From NCBI RefSeq assembly GCF_016894445.1, contig NZ_CP056775.1:5389001-5453000 (forward strand): DNA of 64,000 bases. Direction: 5' to 3'. Positions 62,280 through 64,000 of the stretch are shown one piece after another. The notes beneath the pieces were generated by a model. That model was not told the DNA's origin. It did not search any database and saw only the letters and a program-made list of their open reading frames with translations. The translations under genes were made by a program, and so were the position numbers. The stretch comes from Dyadobacter sandarakinus (GTDB lineage Bacteria; Bacteroidota; Bacteroidia; Cytophagales; Spirosomataceae). The number at the start of each line of letters is the position of its first letter. Within the stretch, counting starts at the first letter, position 1.

Positions 62280-64000
62280 ATGAAAGTAAAAAACTTTACA
62301 TCATTTTTCAGTCTTGTTGTACTCGCATTCATTTTCACGGCTGCCAACGTCAACGCTCAATGGAGCGGTTCTTACGGTAACGAGTGGCTGGCGGGCAAGT
62401 ATGGGCAAAGTTGGGTGCGTATCGGAGTTAATGCAACCGGCATTCATCGTATTCCAATCAGCTCATTGCCGTCGGCATTTCAAAATGCCGATAAAACGAA
62501 GCTTCAACTATGGAGGCGGGGAGTCCAGGTAAGCATTATCAAAGCGGATGCCACTGAGATCCTGTTTTATGCAGTACCTAATGACGGTGCGTCGGATCAA
62601 CAGCTTTACCGGTTGCCGACTTCCAGGAAAAATCCGTATTTCAGCTTATACTCTAACGAAAGTGCATATTTCCTGACCATAGGAACCACAAATGGTGCAA
62701 GGGCAGCTGTTGAAAATACTCCTGTTGATGGTAGCATTACTCCGCTGGCATCTCATGTCAGGACGGAATTGAAAACCTATCAGAATGAGTTTACGCATAC
62801 GACGCTATATTCTTTAAGGCCATCTACGCTAAATAGTTATTTTGAAGAGGGTAAAACTGGTACAGGAAGCCGCATTCCAATCTCCAATGCATTATCTACT
62901 ATCTATACCAGCAATCCCAAGTCAATAAATTATACAAACAGCTACGTTCCTGAGCCTTTTTCATACCAGATAAAGGTGCCGGCAGAAGATGCGCAGCCGA
63001 ATGTAAAAATTATGTTGAGCGGCCGTTATGGTAATCCGAAAGTTGATGTGTTTGCCGGGAAAAATGCCAATACCTTACGTCTTGCATCAACTGTTTATAC
63101 GTCGGATTTTAATCCGTATGAGCTCTCATTTGACTTGCTGCCGGAAGACTATGATGCCACTGGCAATGGAACGCTGGGCTTTCAGTCAACAGTTAATCTT
63201 AACTACTTTTCGGTAACCTATTTTACAGTTACTTACGACCAGTTAATTGACATGCAGGGATTGGGCACGTACGAATTCAATTTTCCTGCTGCGGCCTCAG
63301 GGTCCAAATCAAGGATGACCATTGCAAATCCGGCTGCAAATACCAAGTTTTACGATATTTCAAATGTAAATCAGCCCAGGATAATTTCAGGTAATGCAGC
63401 TGATCTGATGGTTACGCGTAATGGATCAGCTTTGAAACTGCTGGCAACAAACCAGCAAGTAGAGGTATTGCCTGCCAAGATTTCGACGATCACATTTCCT
63501 CAATACAATCCTGCAAATACGGACTACCTGATCGTTACAAATCAGACACTTGAATCGTCTGCTGCTGCATTTGCAACTTACAGGCAAACTACTACGCCCG
63601 GACGGAAGTTTAAGCCTGCCGTAATGAAGATCAAAGATGTATATAACGTTTTTAACTATGGTGAACCCAGCCCCGTAGCAATCAGGCACATGGTTGACTA
63701 TATGATTTCTGATGGGAATAAGGATAAGTACCTGCTTATTTTAGGTAAATCTGTTACGCGTCCTGACCGTGTTACCAAGGAGCTGCCAGATGAAGTTCCT
63801 ACTGTCGGTTTTCCGGGTTCAGACGTACTGCTGACAGACGGGTTGCAGGGAACTCCGGAAGATGTGCCTGCTATACCTGTCGGAAGGATATCCGCTACGG
63901 CTAATCAGCAGGTGCTCGACTACCTTGCCAAAATTTCCACTTATGAGAGTCAAAAAGACTTGTCATGGCGTAAAAACGTGATGCACATGAGCGGAGGTAA
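62280..64000 (+). CDS. C25/gingipain-family, PorU-like T9SS protein, 5' part only
   Basis: 573 full codons in the window; the gene runs past the right edge. Signal peptide to about residue 26 (ATG 62280, KVKNFTSFFSLVVLAFIFTAANVNAQ in part). Then an N-terminal beta domain (NEWLAGKYGQSWVRIGVNATGIHRI) and from about residue 410 the C25-type region (TDYLIVTNQTLE, DKYLLILGKSVTRPDRV, VGRISATANQQVLDYLAKISTYE) ending at NVMHMSGG with the expected catalytic His; the catalytic Cys would lie beyond the edge. This fits PorU/PorU2-type T9SS sortases or a large T9SS-linked C25 peptidase. The call as PorU2 is moderate. Confidence 0.75.
   Translation, partial: MKVKNFTSFFSLVVLAFIFTAANVNAQWSGSYGNEWLAGKYGQSWVRIGVNATGIHRIPISSLPSAFQNADKTKLQLWRRGVQVSIIKADATEILFYAVPNDGASDQQLYRLPTSRKNPYFSLYSNESAYFLTIGTTNGARAAVENTPVDGSITPLASHVRTELKTYQNEFTHTTLYSLRPSTLNSYFEEGKTGTGSRIPISNALSTIYTSNPKSINYTNSYVPEPFSYQIKVPAEDAQPNVKIMLSGRYGNPKVDVFAGKNANTLRLASTVYTSDFNPYELSFDLLPEDYDATGNGTLGFQSTVNLNYFSVTYFTVTYDQLIDMQGLGTYEFNFPAAASGSKSRMTIANPAANTKFYDISNVNQPRIISGNAADLMVTRNGSALKLLATNQQVEVLPAKISTITFPQYNPANTDYLIVTNQTLESSAAAFATYRQTTTPGRKFKPAVMKIKDVYNVFNYGEPSPVAIRHMVDYMISDGNKDKYLLILGKSVTRPDRVTKELPDEVPTVGFPGSDVLLTDGLQGTPEDVPAIPVGRISATANQQVLDYLAKISTYESQKDLSWRKNVMHMSGG

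Overview
The window looks like a chromosome segment of a Bacteroidota bacterium of the order Cytophagales, close to Dyadobacter/Spirosomataceae (inference from protein families and promoter style). The signs are: an HmuY-type lipoprotein with a TonB-dependent receptor, a type IX secretion (T9SS) C-terminal sorting domain and a C25/PorU-like protein, lipoproteins with Bacteroidota-type lipoboxes, the gene order RelA/SpoT - Fur - purA, and promoters of the TTTG / TAnnTTTG (-33/-7) type. No rRNA, CRISPR array, insertion sequence, integrase or prophage was seen. One tRNA gene (Leu, anticodon UAG) is present.

Layout. 1-960: the start of an RND-efflux adaptor lipoprotein (cut by the window edge) and a small exported protein. 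1321-2361: an acetyltransferase fused to a membrane-anchored SRPBCC domain. 2490-5182: heme uptake pair (HmuY-like lipoprotein, TonB receptor) with a promoter that carries a DtxR-like operator. 5277-6555: a three-gene unit (VOC protein, small conserved protein, YceI). 6823-9772: JmjC/cupin_8 protein and uvrB. 9774-10293: a ParE-type toxin-antitoxin pair abutting uvrB. 10337-11752: a deoxyribonucleotidase divergent from a DeoR-family regulator. 11820-16949: ileS, beta-carbonic anhydrase and a GH16 glucanase. 17110-23290: a co-directional set of transporter, DUF4230, glutamine-synthetase-like ligase, SDR, aldehyde dehydrogenase and class I amidotransferase; the last four look like a gamma-glutamyl amine or amino-alcohol catabolic route. 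23338-30917: PRTase, kup, two SGNH-like secreted proteins (one apparently catalytically dead, one a T9SS cargo) and mntH. 31072-33752: DtxR/MntR-type repressor, LptF/G-type permease, EamA permease. 33850-40401: a surface-glycan cluster with two polyprenyl-phosphate glycosyltransferases, two polytopic GT-C-like membrane proteins and an MBOAT acyltransferase. 40499-44213: Cpn10-like protein, aldo/keto reductase, polysaccharide deacetylase, cold-shock protein and a YheT-like hydrolase. 44356-47432: serine biosynthesis in two genes (phosphoserine phosphatase-PGDH fusion, then aminotransferase). 47586-50313: a GH5-like lipoprotein and a sulfatase. 50385-56427: trigger factor, tRNA-Leu, RelA/SpoT, Fur family, purA. 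56500-61123: SNF2-family ATPase and malate:quinone oxidoreductase. 61386-64000: a collagen-like lipoprotein and the 5' part of a C25 peptidase/PorU-like gene running off the edge.

The most notable points are: a shared TTAG-N-CTAA operator at the heme-uptake promoter and between mntH and its divergent DtxR-type repressor, suggesting one metal regulon; the four-enzyme gamma-glutamyl set; the paired GT2/GT-C glycan genes; two gene fusions (GNAT-SRPBCC and SerB-SerA); an SGNH-like lipoprotein lacking both the catalytic Ser and His; and low-complexity intergenic spacers, two of which have complementary arms able to form long hairpins.

All functional calls come from reading the translations and motifs; no database search was run. 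Positions of residues are counted by hand and may be off by one or two.
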